Shown here piece by piece: positions 40,470 through 51,299 of a stretch of 64,000 bases of DNA (the stretch's first letter is position 1; each line of letters starts with the position of its first letter). The translations under genes and the position numbers were made by a program. A model generated the notes under the pieces. It was not told the origin of the DNA and searched no databases. It worked only from the letters and a program-made list of their open reading frames with translations. This DNA is from Erigeron canadensis (lineage: Eukaryota; Streptophyta; Magnoliopsida; Asterales; Asteraceae): contig NC_057761.1 of the NCBI RefSeq assembly GCF_010389155.1, positions 3,350,501 through 3,414,500 of the forward strand, in the 5' to 3' direction.

Positions 40470-40760
40470 GGGAAAAGTATCTGTGTGTATGTAACTTGTG
40501 ACCAGCTACTATTGTATGAAAGAAACTTTAGCTGGGTTCATTGTATGTAAGTAACCTGCTAAAACTGAATGAATCGTATAAGAAATCAACGTGGCACCAC
40601 CAGGCATTGATAAGTGGCCCAATGAAAGACCTCCACCTCAGCTTGTTTACACGATTCATTCGGTTTAAACAGATTTATTACATACAATGAACCCGATTAA
40701 AGTTTCTTTCATACAATAGTAGCTGGTAAGAAGTTACATACACACACAGATATTTTTCCC
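40470..40760. mobile_element. Mutator-type foldback MITE
   Basis: A perfect 9-bp duplication TTGATTATT flanks it (40461-40469 and 40761-40769). The ends are GGGAAAAGTATCTG and CAGATATTTTTCCC. Arms of about 90-110 bp include GCTACTATTGTATGAAAGAA and its complement. No coding sequence. Confidence 0.9.
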
Positions 40761-40992
40761 TTGATTATTATAGAGAATTGTGCAAATAAACAAGATTGGT
40801 ACGTGGAATGCACCAATATAATTTTATATTAGCTGAAAAGGAGATTCCGAGCTACATTGGTGAAACCTGTAAGTAACAAAATGAACATGTTGGGTTCGGA
40901 TCAAACCTTTGACCTAAACCTGCTAGTTCAATTTGTCACCTATAGAGTCACCAACATACCTCAAAAGCCCCTTTCTATCACAATATAGAATT

Positions 40993-41956
40993 GGGATTAT
41001 GGCACCGGAGTGTAACCAACTATGACTCAATGGTTATATAGTGTAGTGACCTTTTAAACAGGCTATTTGATATAAGTATCTTCCATTTTTGTTCTTTTAA
41101 TATATCCTACCGGGTAACACCCTCTTAGTAACCGGTAATGCCACGTTGGACGTAAAAAAGAATGGAGATTTTTGCACCGGAGTATAACCAACTATGAGCG
41201 AATGGTTATGTAATATAGTAACCTACAAAAGTCTTAAATTAATGTAAGAACCTCTTTGTTTTGTTCACTTGCTGTATACAAAAGTGTTAAAGATAATAAC
41301 AACCATTTTTCCATCTTTGACTTTTTGATCGTGACAAAACCTAATCCCCAAATCGGATTTTGTTATAATTACCCCATCATCGTTAACCATTAAAGATCCG
41401 ACCGTCTCATCCCCACCACCGTCAACATCTATCAACGTTGGTTTACAATGTGGTAAAAGGGGGTGATTTTGACAAAGGATGACGATGGTGGTTGTCTAGG
41501 TGGAGGCTGACATTTGTTTATCTTATTTGTGGCAGTCAGCGGTGGCACATGTCTGGATGTGGAGATGGTGGAGAGATGGTCACACCTCTTGAAGGGAAGA
41601 AAAATGAGACCGAGACTACCCACTACAACCTCGTCGGAGTTCACAACCCACAACTATAACCATGACCGTACAACAGGTCAACTAGTACAAGAAAAGACAA
41701 AAATGAGAGGTTCTAACATCAGATAGCCAGTTTTAAAGATCACTACATAACATAACCATTCAATCATAGTTGGTTACACTCCAGTGCCATAATCTCAAAG
41801 TAAAATTAACATTGTTACCGGCTACCGGTACAACAGGTCAACCATTCATTAAAAAAATAAAAATGAAAGGTACTTACATCAGATAGCCAATTTGAAAGGT
41901 CACTACATTACATAACCATTGAGTCATAGTTGGTTACATTCCCCTGCCATAATCCC
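40993..41956. mobile_element. Mutator-type foldback element with a nested relative
   Basis: The ends are GGGATTATGGCACCGGAGT and its imperfect complement, flanked by TATAGAATT (40984-40992) and TATAAAATT (41957-41965), a 9-bp duplication with one mismatch. Arms of about 100 bp contain ACCAACTATGACTCAATGG. An inner pair of related arms at about 41163-41260 and 41700-41802 points to a second element inside the first. The innermost ~450 bp have no recognised gene. Confidence 0.83.
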
Positions 41957-42099
41957 TATAAAATTACATTGGCACATCCCACATACCATTCTTGCTTATT
42001 TGCACAATTCTCTTCAATATCCAAATACTACATCAACTAAGACGACTCATTTCGATTTTCTAGATATTGCTGAAGGTTAAGAATACATTAACAAATAAA

Positions 42100-42715
42100 T
42101 AAAATAATCAAATTGAGAAATTAGATTTATTTCGTTCTTATGGTCATAATGATCAATGTCTAAGGTCTAAATTCTTTCCCAGTTTATTACATACTGCCTT
42201 AGATGTATGCCCTGTTTTAGTAAGGACAAACAAAAATTTGCAAGGTAATCCGATTATAGATGTTGAAGCAATCATGCAGTTGGGGTTGAACCAACGAAGG
42301 TGGTGTTGAAAGTTTATTGCTGTTCAAGGTGGTTGCTATGGTTGTTGATTTTAGGAGTAGTGGTGGGTTTGAGTTTTAATAGTGACGGTGGTTGTGATGG
42401 AGCCTACAGGTGATGGTGGTGTTCTATGAGATGGTGCCTTGCTGGGGTGGTGATTAACATTGGAGTTTACCTATGGTTTTTAGGAGTGGTGATAATGGTG
42501 TTTGGTGTGACGATGGCAGCTCCGGTAAGATGGTATTGATGAAGTTTACAGGTCTTCTGTATCTAGTGTGATACAAGCATAGGATACATGTTGTAGGTGG
42601 TTGAGAATATTAATTTTCCTAAGGTACAACATGCAATTTACATGTGGTAGCTAGATAGGGCATAGTCTTCATTTCCAAAAGTACAACCTGCAATTTAATA
42701 TGGTAGATGCTAACT
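42100..42715. repeat. Left copy of a ~0.6-kb direct repeat
   Basis: This is colinear with 48890-49570 over its whole length. Shared anchors include TTAGATGTATGCC, GAGTAGTGGTGGGTTTGAG and TGTGATACAAGCATA. The copies are diverged (about 75-80 percent by eye). Sequence is GGTGGT-rich and without a domain. Confidence 0.75.
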
Positions 42716-42733
42716 ATTACTACAAAATCGTAG

Positions 42734-43612
42734 AGACGGTTCTACTTAGAACCATATCTAGGTCACCCAGAAAATCACCCGTTACGAGAGGCCGTGACCA
42801 GGATGATTCGTCAGGATGCCTTGAAGATCTACAGGGATAAAAAAGCAAAATTCAAGAAGACTTGGTTCACTGACAGGGGTGGGTCACAGAGGCTGGCAGA
42901 ACTGGAGGGTCAACCTCCGTATGGGATGCCTCCACAGGTGTGGAGTTATCTACTGGGTTACTGGACCAACGAGCCCCGGATGATTGCTGCCCAAAGAAAC
43001 ACGACAAACAGGCAGCAACAAAATAATTTTGTCAGTACTCACGGTCGACAGTCATACGCTCAGCGTGAATGGCGTTACGATGTAAGTTATACGTAATTAT
43101 TTATATCCACGTATGTAAACATATATCTATACAGAGATACACATACAAATATATAACTTTGATTAATGAATATACAGGAAGATAATGATGGGCGACGTGA
43201 GGAGCCGCCTGAGTTTTATTTGCGGGCCCACACGAGACGAAATGGGATGGTGCAGGACGCAGTTAGGCCCATTTATGTAAGATCTTGCACAACACTTAAA
43301 AAAGATAATTTTTTGATAATTTTATATTAAGTATAACTAATTTTGAGTTATTAGTAATTTAATTTTCATGTGCTACAGGAGCGGCTTCTTGATACCCACC
43401 AAAGACTTTCCCAAGTGCCCAATACCCCGCCTACGCAGACATATGTGGACGCTTTAGGGACCCGATCGAGACATACTCGTGTGGTTGGGCGTGTGGTTAG
43501 GGGAACACGTGGACTGAATGTCCCCCTCCCAGAGGATATAGAGCAACCCTTCCCAACCCAGCAGTCACCGTCCTTTAACGTCAGTGATATGTTCGCCCAG
43601 GGTAGCCCTTAG
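42734..43612 (+). pseudogene. Transposase_24-like (PF03004) protein, partial
   Basis: Three exons join in frame: to 43081, 43178-43276, and 43379-43612. The protein shows W-x-x-L-x-x-Y-W (VWSYLLGYWTNEPRMIAAQR) with N-x-x-N-R-Q, a STHGRQSYAQ segment, then LRAHTRRNGMVQDAVRPIYE. These are the order and motifs of the plant transposase_24 family (W...W, NK-NR, GSKS, THT-K-G). The first ATG in frame is 42803, but the frame is open from 42734, so an upstream exon may be missing. It is transcribed toward the Mutator-like gene at 44047-47279, like a second transposon gene. The C-terminal tail runs into a GATAGT repeat. Confidence 0.6.
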
Positions 43613-43694
43613 AGCCAGCCATCATTCGAGGCCGGGCCTAGCCCGTCATCATCCCATGTTGGGCCTAGCTCGTCACGGGCCCCCACATAGCGGT

Positions 43695-43737
43695 TGGGTA
43701 GTGATAGTGATAGTGATAGTGATAGTGAAAGTGATTA
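43695..43737. repeat. GATAGT hexamer repeat
   Basis: About six GTGATA units lie just after the stop of the transposase_24-like frame. Confidence 0.85.
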
Positions 43738-44046
43738 GTTTTCCATTTTTTTATTGTTTGTATTCATCGTTTAACTGAAGTGTGATTTCCTTTTGTAATC
43801 TTGATTTGCGTGATATAATCATTTGTATTTTTTATGTTTTTATACATTTGTTGATAAAAAAATAATTGGTATCAACTTTAGAAAAGTATTATAAAATCAA
43901 TGTATATACAACAGAAAAGTATGAAAAATTGTTGATTGAAACTTGTTTTGGAACAACAACAACTGAAATACATAAAAAATATATACAATAAAAAAAGTAT
44001 ACATACAAACAACCTATATAAAACATTGAACGGATTTCATCATTTA

Positions 44047-47000
44047 TTACAACCAATTTTGATACGTATCTTCTTGATTTGCGTACGTTAATGCTAGTCG
44101 ACGTGCAGGATCGGTTGCTTGAAATTCCCATTCCGGATTCTTGTAAGCCATTGGGTAGTCGCCTGCTAATTTCACTGCAAAAAAATAGGTTTCGTCGTTT
44201 ATGAGAGCAATACTTATCGGTTGTTTGAATAACAGTTGATCTAAGCCGTGATGCATCGGAAATACTGTGCGGGGGTCACGTAGGCTAACGCAGTTGACTA
44301 TTATACCCAGCTTATTGGCCAGGAGGATATGGAACCACACTTTAATCATGCAATGATCTCTGGGCCGGCTTCTTCCATAATAAGAGGTTCGCAGCGCCGA
44401 CAACATTCGGTTGCCCTCTGTTTGCCCAAACTTTTGCATGTACCCATCGAGGTCAGATTCATACTCCGCGAGCATCTGCGTACGAACCCACTCTGCACCC
44501 ATCTCCTCATCTAGCCCCCAAAGCTACAGCGGTAGCTCGAAATCCATAGTTACCGTCTCCTTTGACATTTTGTACGCCTACAACGTACGGCCTTAAGTAC
44601 GATGGTATCTCACTTAGTACCCAAGCGTAATTTTGGGAAAGACTGGCGTTATACGGTTCCGCAACATACCTAACCCAACTGGCCAATGACTGTGCCTCTG
44701 ACTCTGGATCTGACACCAGCTCCTGCGTTGTTTCATATATAGGTGCATTTCTAGGTTGTGTACGTGGTGGCCCGAAGATGTCATCAACTAAGTTGGAAAA
44801 TGGTTGGTCATAGTTGAGCCAATGGTCTTGGGACGTTTCGCCGAATCCATATAATTTTTGTGTCACATATGGTGTTTCCCAGACCACGTAGGTTTCCGAA
44901 AATGTCAGGATTATCTTTGACCCATTCTAATTCAGGGTGGGATTGATCCTCGAACAAGTTTCGTTTCTCGGGATAACGACAGGACTGGGACGGCTCGTAC
45001 ATACTGTGTCTGGCGGGCTGCGCAGGTGGGGGTTTGTTCAAATTTGGCACCTTGTATTCCCTCGGTCGACTGGACTTGGATTTTCGAAGCCCAGGTGGGT
45101 TTTTGTTGAGATCCGGCACCTGGGCCATTAGTAAGAATCAGTTTCCTAAAATGAGGTAGTTATATATACTGTATTTATTGAATTAGACAAAAAAATTTTT
45201 TATGTATTATGTATACCTTTGGCGGCTTTTGTTTCGAGCCGACTGGTCTTCCGCATGTGGTCTTTTGAACAAGAGGATTTTTCACTTGTGTCTTACCGGG
45301 CTTAAACATGTCTTTAATTTTTGACAACCAATGTTTCTTTTGGGCCTTGGGTTGCTGATCCAAGAAATTCGTAAGACCATTAACGACTTTATGGACATCA
45401 TCTTTTTCGTCTTCGTCTTCTACGCATGTCCACGGTGTTAAGTCAAGCTTTCTCCAAAACGGGTCTATGACATGAGGCTGTATACGAGTCCCTGCATTTT
45501 TTTGATATAAATAAGTGTACGAAATTATGTCCTTTTGATGAAAAAATACAAGTAATAAATCGTACTAACCGCGCTGCATGTACTCGGCAATCTTGCAGGC
45601 ACATGGTAGCCCGCAACTGGACTGAACCTTGCACCCGCATTTTTTAACATGTCTTTTAAGGACTTTGTCTAAGCGTACAATTTCATCAGCCATGATGTCC
45701 AAAGCTTTAAGTGAAACCTTTCCCAACAGGTCCTTCATACAGTTGTAATTATGTTTCCCCTTCCGGGTCCCGTTGCTATACCCTAGTTGGCCCCTTATTT
45801 CTGTTTCTTGAGCGATCAGGACAGAATCAACACATTGCAGGATTCTAGTAAATGTGCATTTCCCCCTCAATTCTTTCTTCAGTAGGTGGTGTTCGGCCTC
45901 CACTCTGTTTGTGGTGTGGTTTTGGTAGTTAAGGTGTTCATCGACCCAACAGGACACAAACTGCTCTCGGTATGGGGACAACCAATTATCGGTCAGGTAC
46001 ATGTAGACGCCTGGGAAACCTGCAAGTTTTTTCTTTAACTCCTTTTCGTTTGACTTAAACTCGTCAAAAGTCCGAGATTGATAGACTTTTTTCCACCAGT
46101 CGTTAAGCCTGTCAATGTTAACATCTTTCTTCATCCGCAATGCCGGTTCGCAGTGCTTCATTATGTTTTGCCATATATGGTACCTACACAGCAGTTGTTT
46201 CGCTTCCGACATAACAACCTTCAAAGCTCTCATCAGGGCCAACTCCCTGTCAGTAAGAACGACACGAACAACAAAGCTATCAGCAAGGGTGGACTTGAGA
46301 CATCGTAACACCCATTGATAATTGGCCTCCCGCTCGTTACGATAAACGCATACGCTAAACTGAAGGTCTTCCCCGTTGAAGTCACGCTGACGATCTCAAC
46401 TAGCGGCATGTTATAGATGTTGGTTTTGTACGTGGAGTCTATTTCAATAACCCAGGGGAATGCGCGCCATAGGGTCATTGATGTTAGATGAATGAAAAAC
46501 AGGTTCTCCAAGCGTCCATTTTTGTTATTTGTGGTAAACTGGTAAAAGTACCTTTCTCCTGCAACAGTGAGAACATTACCTGCGAAAAGTGACCAAGGTA
46601 TAGTAAATAAGTCATTCCAACAACGTAGTACAATATAAATTTATGTTTGTACCTGCATTGGAGTACGCCCTGCTTGGCCGGACCTCCGTCTCGCTTTCAG
46701 GAAGTTGGTAATGTCTCTTTTCCGAGTCAGGTTTCCCGGAAATTCAAGTTTGAGGTTTACTAGGATCCGATGTGGGTACAAACCGCGATCCGATTGGGTC
46801 ACCACATATTTCTTTTCTTCATCCATCATCCGTCTGGCGTATGCATTCCCTTGCAGATCGGTAGTTGGATCATGATTGTGTCTCCAATCCTTGACGGTTA
46901 ACCTCCAACCACCATCACGCCCAGGGCGGCCTATTAAAGTGAATGGACAACCTATCTTACTGGACCGTTTGGGTGGGCCAATTAACCTTGCATCGCGCGC

Positions 47001-47279
47001 TCCACCGTGGTGACATATAAGTGTCACTTTATTGACCACCTCTTTTGAGTTTTTGTTCGTTCGCCGTATGACTAGAACATAACCCAAATCCATTGTTGTT
47101 CTTTGAGCCCACTCCGTTAATTCTTCAAAGGAACCGAACACCTCATTAGTTTCGAAGTCCCCAGCTTCGCATTCATATTCACCATCTACATCAGGTTGCT
47201 CAAACACATTATCCGGCACTTTAATACGTACGTTTTCTGGGTCTCCCCAAATATCCTCCAAACTATCCATCTGAAACAA
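44047..47279 (-). pseudogene. Mutator-like transposase fused to an OTU domain, frameshifted
   Basis: The protein starts at 47279 (MFQMDSLEDIWGDPENVRI). A FAR1/WRKY-GCM1-like N-terminal domain has C-H residues in VTLICHHGG and DWRHNHDP. The MULE transposase core has Asp in EIDSTYKTNIYNMP (near 46435), Asp in VVLTDRELALM (near 46255) and Glu in TTNRVEAEHHLLKKEL (near 45895). A SWIM zinc finger (CGCKVQSSCGLPCACKIA) ends near 45575. After two introns, a proline/basic linker (GRPVGSKQKPP) leads to an OTU-like domain from about 44600 (VKGDGNYGFRATAVALG). Frameshifts are visible near 46340 and near 44515 (one extra G). The OTU domain lacks its expected Cys and His. This architecture is known among plant MULEs annotated as FAR1-related or PKS-NRPS CHEA-like proteins. 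Confidence 0.85.
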
Positions 47280-47373
47280 TTCAAGTAAACATCAACCACA
47301 TTAACTATTAATGGTGTCCATACTATTTATATATATATATACAAATACGTATAATATATATATCTTTATTCAT

Positions 47374-47620
47374 AATACATATATATATATAAACAATAAG
47401 CTTGAAAAGGAAAAGATACACAAAACCAGCAACTACAAATATGTAATGAAAACGATGATTCCTATATATGTATATATATATATATATTTACACATACGTA
47501 TAATATCTATATCTATATTCATAATACGTATATATATATAAACAATAAGATTGAAAAGGAAAAGATACACAATACCAGCAACTACAAATATGTAATGAAA
47601 ACGATGATTCCTATGTTTGA
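47374..47620. repeat. ~150-bp tandem duplication upstream of the MULE gene
   Basis: A ~95-bp block (ATATATAAACAATAAG, GAAAAGGAAAAGATACACAA, ACGATGATTCCTAT) occurs at 47374-47470 and 47525-47620. It lies in AT-rich sequence containing (TA)n tracts. Confidence 0.85.
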
Positions 47621-47860
47621 ATTTTTTTTTTTCGATACACAATGATTTAGTATGAAAACCACGACTTTATGGTATTGCGTATCTTATTACTTGCTGTTTT
47701 TTCAAGTGTACGATATGTAGTTGGACATTCCATATATATAGGTGTTAAAAGTATGACATCTTTTGAAATCGATGATTCCTATGCGCTAACATCTTTTGAT
47801 CCTATTGAACTACGTCAAAGAACCATTCCCGATATGTCATAAACCATTCCCGATATCTGA

Positions 47861-47924
47861 TGCCAGACGAACGTTACAGACTGAGGTGGCATCTGCCACG
47901 TCAGTCTGTAACGTTTGTCTGGCA
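47861..47924. repeat. 64-bp near-perfect hairpin
   Basis: Two 31-bp arms (47861-47891 and 47894-47924) pair with only two mismatches across a 2-base loop. The arm begins TGCCAGACGAACGTTACAG. The sequence is GC-richer than its surroundings. Confidence 0.9.
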
Positions 47925-47955
47925 CGCTGGTCAGTCTGTGTCGGGGGTCCCACTA

Positions 47956-47977
47956 TTAGCGGCGACGTCGTCGCTAA
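47956..47977. repeat. 22-bp palindrome with GCGACGTCGTCGC core
   Basis: TTAGCGGCGACGTCGTCGCT followed by AA is palindromic except for one base pair. Similar TTAGCGGCGAC motifs are common in subterminal regions of plant CACTA-type transposons. Confidence 0.7.
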
Positions 47978-48076
47978 TACCCTGGTAGGGTTGACCGTTG
48001 ACCTGGTGGTGTTACCCAATGCCATAGGATTAGAATATCCGATGATTGATACGTGACACAATATATAAGTTGTTCC

Positions 48077-48872
48077 TGTTAGAATATGAGCACATAAACA
48101 TATAACAATTCACGAGTACGCAGCGGAAAAGAAACGTATATGTAATACTATTAATTAACAAAGAGAGAATCGAAACGTGTACCTTAGTGCAAAGCTTCCA
48201 ATATAATTATTAATAATAAGATTATTATTATTGTAGGGTTTAAAATAAAACCCCTCTACAATCGCACACTAGACACCCTATACCGTATGCTAGTACTCCG
48301 ATCACGAACCAAACAATCCTTTGTTTAAATCCTTATAGCCGAAAAACCCATGAACCGAAACTTAGATGGTTGTCGACAAAACAAACCAATGAACAATTAA
48401 TGCTAACTATTAATTATTGAAGTTCCACATGGATTTTGAATAGCACAAAACCAAGAAACCTTAGATGGTTCTTGGTTCGGTTCAACCGAAAGAAAAAAAG
48501 GAGAGGAGGAGAGTTTTTCTTATATGAAGGAATGAGAAAACCCTTGAATTAAGTCTTCTATTTATAGGGTTTAATTTACTTGGTGAACAAGCTAGATTAA
48601 GGCTTACAAAGCCTTATCAAAACCAGCCCCCCATATGGATTTAGAGCCCAACTGTAATTTCCATATTTCACATTTTAATCCTCCATTTAATTAATTAAAT
48701 ATAATTAACCCCTTAATATATTTAAATTAATCATTTCGTAATTTAATTAATTAATATATTACTTTAATATACTAATTAATAATATAGAGTTACCGTGTCA
48801 TTTCGTGTGACCCCGTAAGCTTAAATTATTTTCGGACATGCGATTTATAATAAAATGATCACACTCCTAACA
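48077..48872 (-). mobile_element. Solo LTR, copia type
   Basis: The sequence begins TGTTAG and ends CTAACA, with a perfect GTTCC duplication (48072-48076 and 48873-48877). It contains GTGTGACCCCGTAAGCTT near 48806 and ACGCAGCGGAAAAGAAACG near 48118. Both resemble blocks of the intron copia LTR in the same order, so a related family in minus orientation is likely. No internal region is present. Confidence 0.88.
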
Positions 48873-48889
48873 GTTCCTCTTAGTCTATA

Positions 48890-49570
48890 TTTTACTTTGT
48901 ATTTTCCTTATATCGTACTTATCAAATATTTGTTATATCAATATAATCAAACTGATAAATTATATATATTTCGTTTTTATGGTCTTATGGATCGTTGTCT
49001 CGGATCTAAATTCTCTCTTCTTTAGTTACATAAAGTAAGTACCTTAGATGTGTGCCTTTTTTACGAGGACAGACACAAATTTGCAACAGTCATAGATGTT
49101 TGAAACAATCATGCAGTCAAGGTTGGGCCAATGAAGGTGGTGTTTGAAGTTTACCCCGCAGTTCAGGGTAGTTATTGTGGTTGATGATTGTATGAGTAGT
49201 GGTGGGTTTGAGTTTTAATTGTGATGATGATAGTGGTGATGGAGTCTACTGATGATAGTGGTATTCGATGAGATGGCGGCCGACTTGTTGGGGTGATGAT
49301 GAAGATGGACTTTTACCAGTGGTTTTCTAGAGTAGTGAAAATGGTGTTTGTGGTGCGACAATGGATGATCTGGTACGGTGGTGGTGACGGAGTTTACTTG
49401 TCTTTGATATTTGTAAATACTTTCATTTGTATATGGAGTGTGATACAAGCATAATACATATTATAGGTGGTTGAGAGTATTACTTTCCAAAACATACAAC
49501 CTACAGTTTAAATTTAAGAGATATGGCATAGTCTTCATTTTCAAATAGCACAACTTGCATTTTACAACTT
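48890..49570. repeat. Right copy of the ~0.6-kb direct repeat
   Basis: This is colinear with 42100-42715. It begins just after the solo LTR and ends near 49570. Together the two copies enclose about 6.2 kb holding the Mutator-like element, the convergent transposase_24-like gene and the solo LTR. Confidence 0.75.
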
Positions 49571-50152
49571 CTCATCCAAGCGCTCATGTCGGGATCTTTA
49601 ATTCGATCCAATAGATTTTATGAGTGAACTAATAAAAAGTCATGTTTAACTTGTGGTCTCGTAAAAAAATCTACCAATATATTAAAATAGGTTTAGAAAA
49701 ATAAAAATGTATATTAAACAAATATGTAATGACCATATCCGTATGAGTATTTTGAGTTGATCATCACGGTCTTCGAGGTTACCCTCGCAGATCCTCACGG
49801 TCCATGAGTCGATCATTGTATTTTTTATTTAACAGTGTACATATTTGAGTGAGCACAAGACTTTCTAGTTTGTCATATAACCTCTCGGAGCCCTCAAAAC
49901 AATCTTAAGGAGACTTGTTAATCAATTTGAAAGAAAAAAAGAAAGAATGATTATCTAGTCTTATAGTCTGAGAAATATAAGTTTAAATACGACCATTGAG
50001 TTAAATTTGCTTTCATTTATAAAAAATCATGTAGTTTTTTAGAAATTAGTAAACTATCTTGAATTTGTACGTGTTTGGTTTATCATTTTGAGAACAACCC
50101 TGATTATGTCATGGTGGAGTTAAATCGATCAACTATTGATAGATTACATAGG
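49571..50152. other. Gene-free stretch
   Basis: I see no coding sequence or clear repeat, apart from short CTCACGGTC/TCACGGTC echoes near 49770-49800. Confidence 0.5.
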
Positions 50153-50160
50153 GGTGTATC

Positions 50161-50554
50161 TAGGGTTGTAAACGAGACGATATAATTTGTGAGTTATCCT
50201 GAATCGACTCATAAATTATATGGAGTCGAGCTCGAGCTACCCGAGTTCGAGTATAAAAATACCGCGCTCGTGAAACTTGCAGGCCTAATTGAGCATCTTT
50301 AGTATTATAATTTTACCATCTATATATAAATATTTAATGATAAATATAACTATTATTAATATTTATTATAATTATTATGACACACATCTTATCGAGTCGA
50401 GTCTAACAATTTCGATTGTGTCCTTTACTCGATTGAGCTCGAGCTCAAGCTTGTAAACAGAAACTTGATTGAGCTCGGTTTGAGTTTCGAGCTCTTGAGT
50501 CGGGTTGAGCTCGAGCCTAACACTCAGGCTCAGCTCGTTTCGTTTATAATTTTA
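50161..50554. mobile_element. hAT-type MITE with GAGCTCGAG-rich body
   Basis: It begins TAGGGTTGTAAACGAG and ends CGTTTATAATTTTA, imperfect inverted ends. Flanking 8-mers GGTGTATC (50153-50160) and GTTGTATC (50555-50562) form a target duplication with one mismatch. The body is full of GAGCTCGAGCT-type words. TAGGGGTGTAAACGAGC-type ends with this body are a recurrent plant hAT-like repeat. Confidence 0.72.
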
Positions 50555-50657
50555 GTTGTATCGTTATGATAACACTTGTTTCTCCAGCAAGAAGAACATT
50601 GTAACATTAATAGATTTTATAGATTAGTTTCATGGTTGGTGGAAATTTTAATAACTA

Positions 50658-50870
50658 CTCCCTCCGTCCTATTTTAATTGTCACGTTGACCAACTTTGAC
50701 TGTAAATAACTTTGTTTGTACTATATGTTAGTTAATGAAACGTATATGAACGAAAAGTACATCAAAAACCCAATCCATTCATATATTTTATACCAAGTGT
50801 TGCATGACACAAACAAAGTTATTTACGGTCAAAGTTGGTCAACGTGACAATTAAAATGGGACAGAGGGAG
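50658..50870. mobile_element. Stowaway-type MITE
   Basis: CTCCCTCCGTCCTATTTTAA at the left and its near complement at the right (ending GGACAGAGGGAG) form arms of about 60 bp. TA duplications flank it at 50656-50657 and 50871-50872. This is a typical mariner-derived MITE. It sits 430 bp upstream of the EFG1-like gene. Confidence 0.92.
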
Positions 50871-51299
50871 TAATAGACTACAATGTTGTCGTACGTATGC
50901 AACTAAAAGGTATATGTATTAGAAAACATTTAAGTATGATGATTAAGCCATTAGGGTATTTGTTTATAGTTAAATGATTGTGAAATTTAACCCCAATAAA
51001 CTAAAATGACAAAATTGTTTTAATAAATAAGACCAGTTTTGCAAAATAAAGGAGCATAGTTGGATCAGTAGTAAACACCTTTACCTCTCTACTTAGGTAG
51101 AAGTAAGGTCTGCCTACATCTTAACTTCCCCCATACACCGTCGAGGTATTGAGCTCAAAACCCGCAAAAGACGTCATTGAACAGTTACTTACTTTTTTGA
51201 CAGTTATGCAAAATAAAGGGACCAAAACTGCAAACATGTATCCACATTTTTTTCTCAACCTATAGATTCATACAATACGACTGAAACCTAGAAACAAAA

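Noticed and set aside
42711..42745. ACTACAAAATCG near 42719 as a CACTA terminus
   Set aside because: The sequence reads TATTACTACAAAA rather than CACTA, and no matching inverted end was found near 48 kb.
47311..47642. Tyr/Ile-rich ORFs on both strands
   Set aside because: They are translations of (TA)n-rich tandem repeats.
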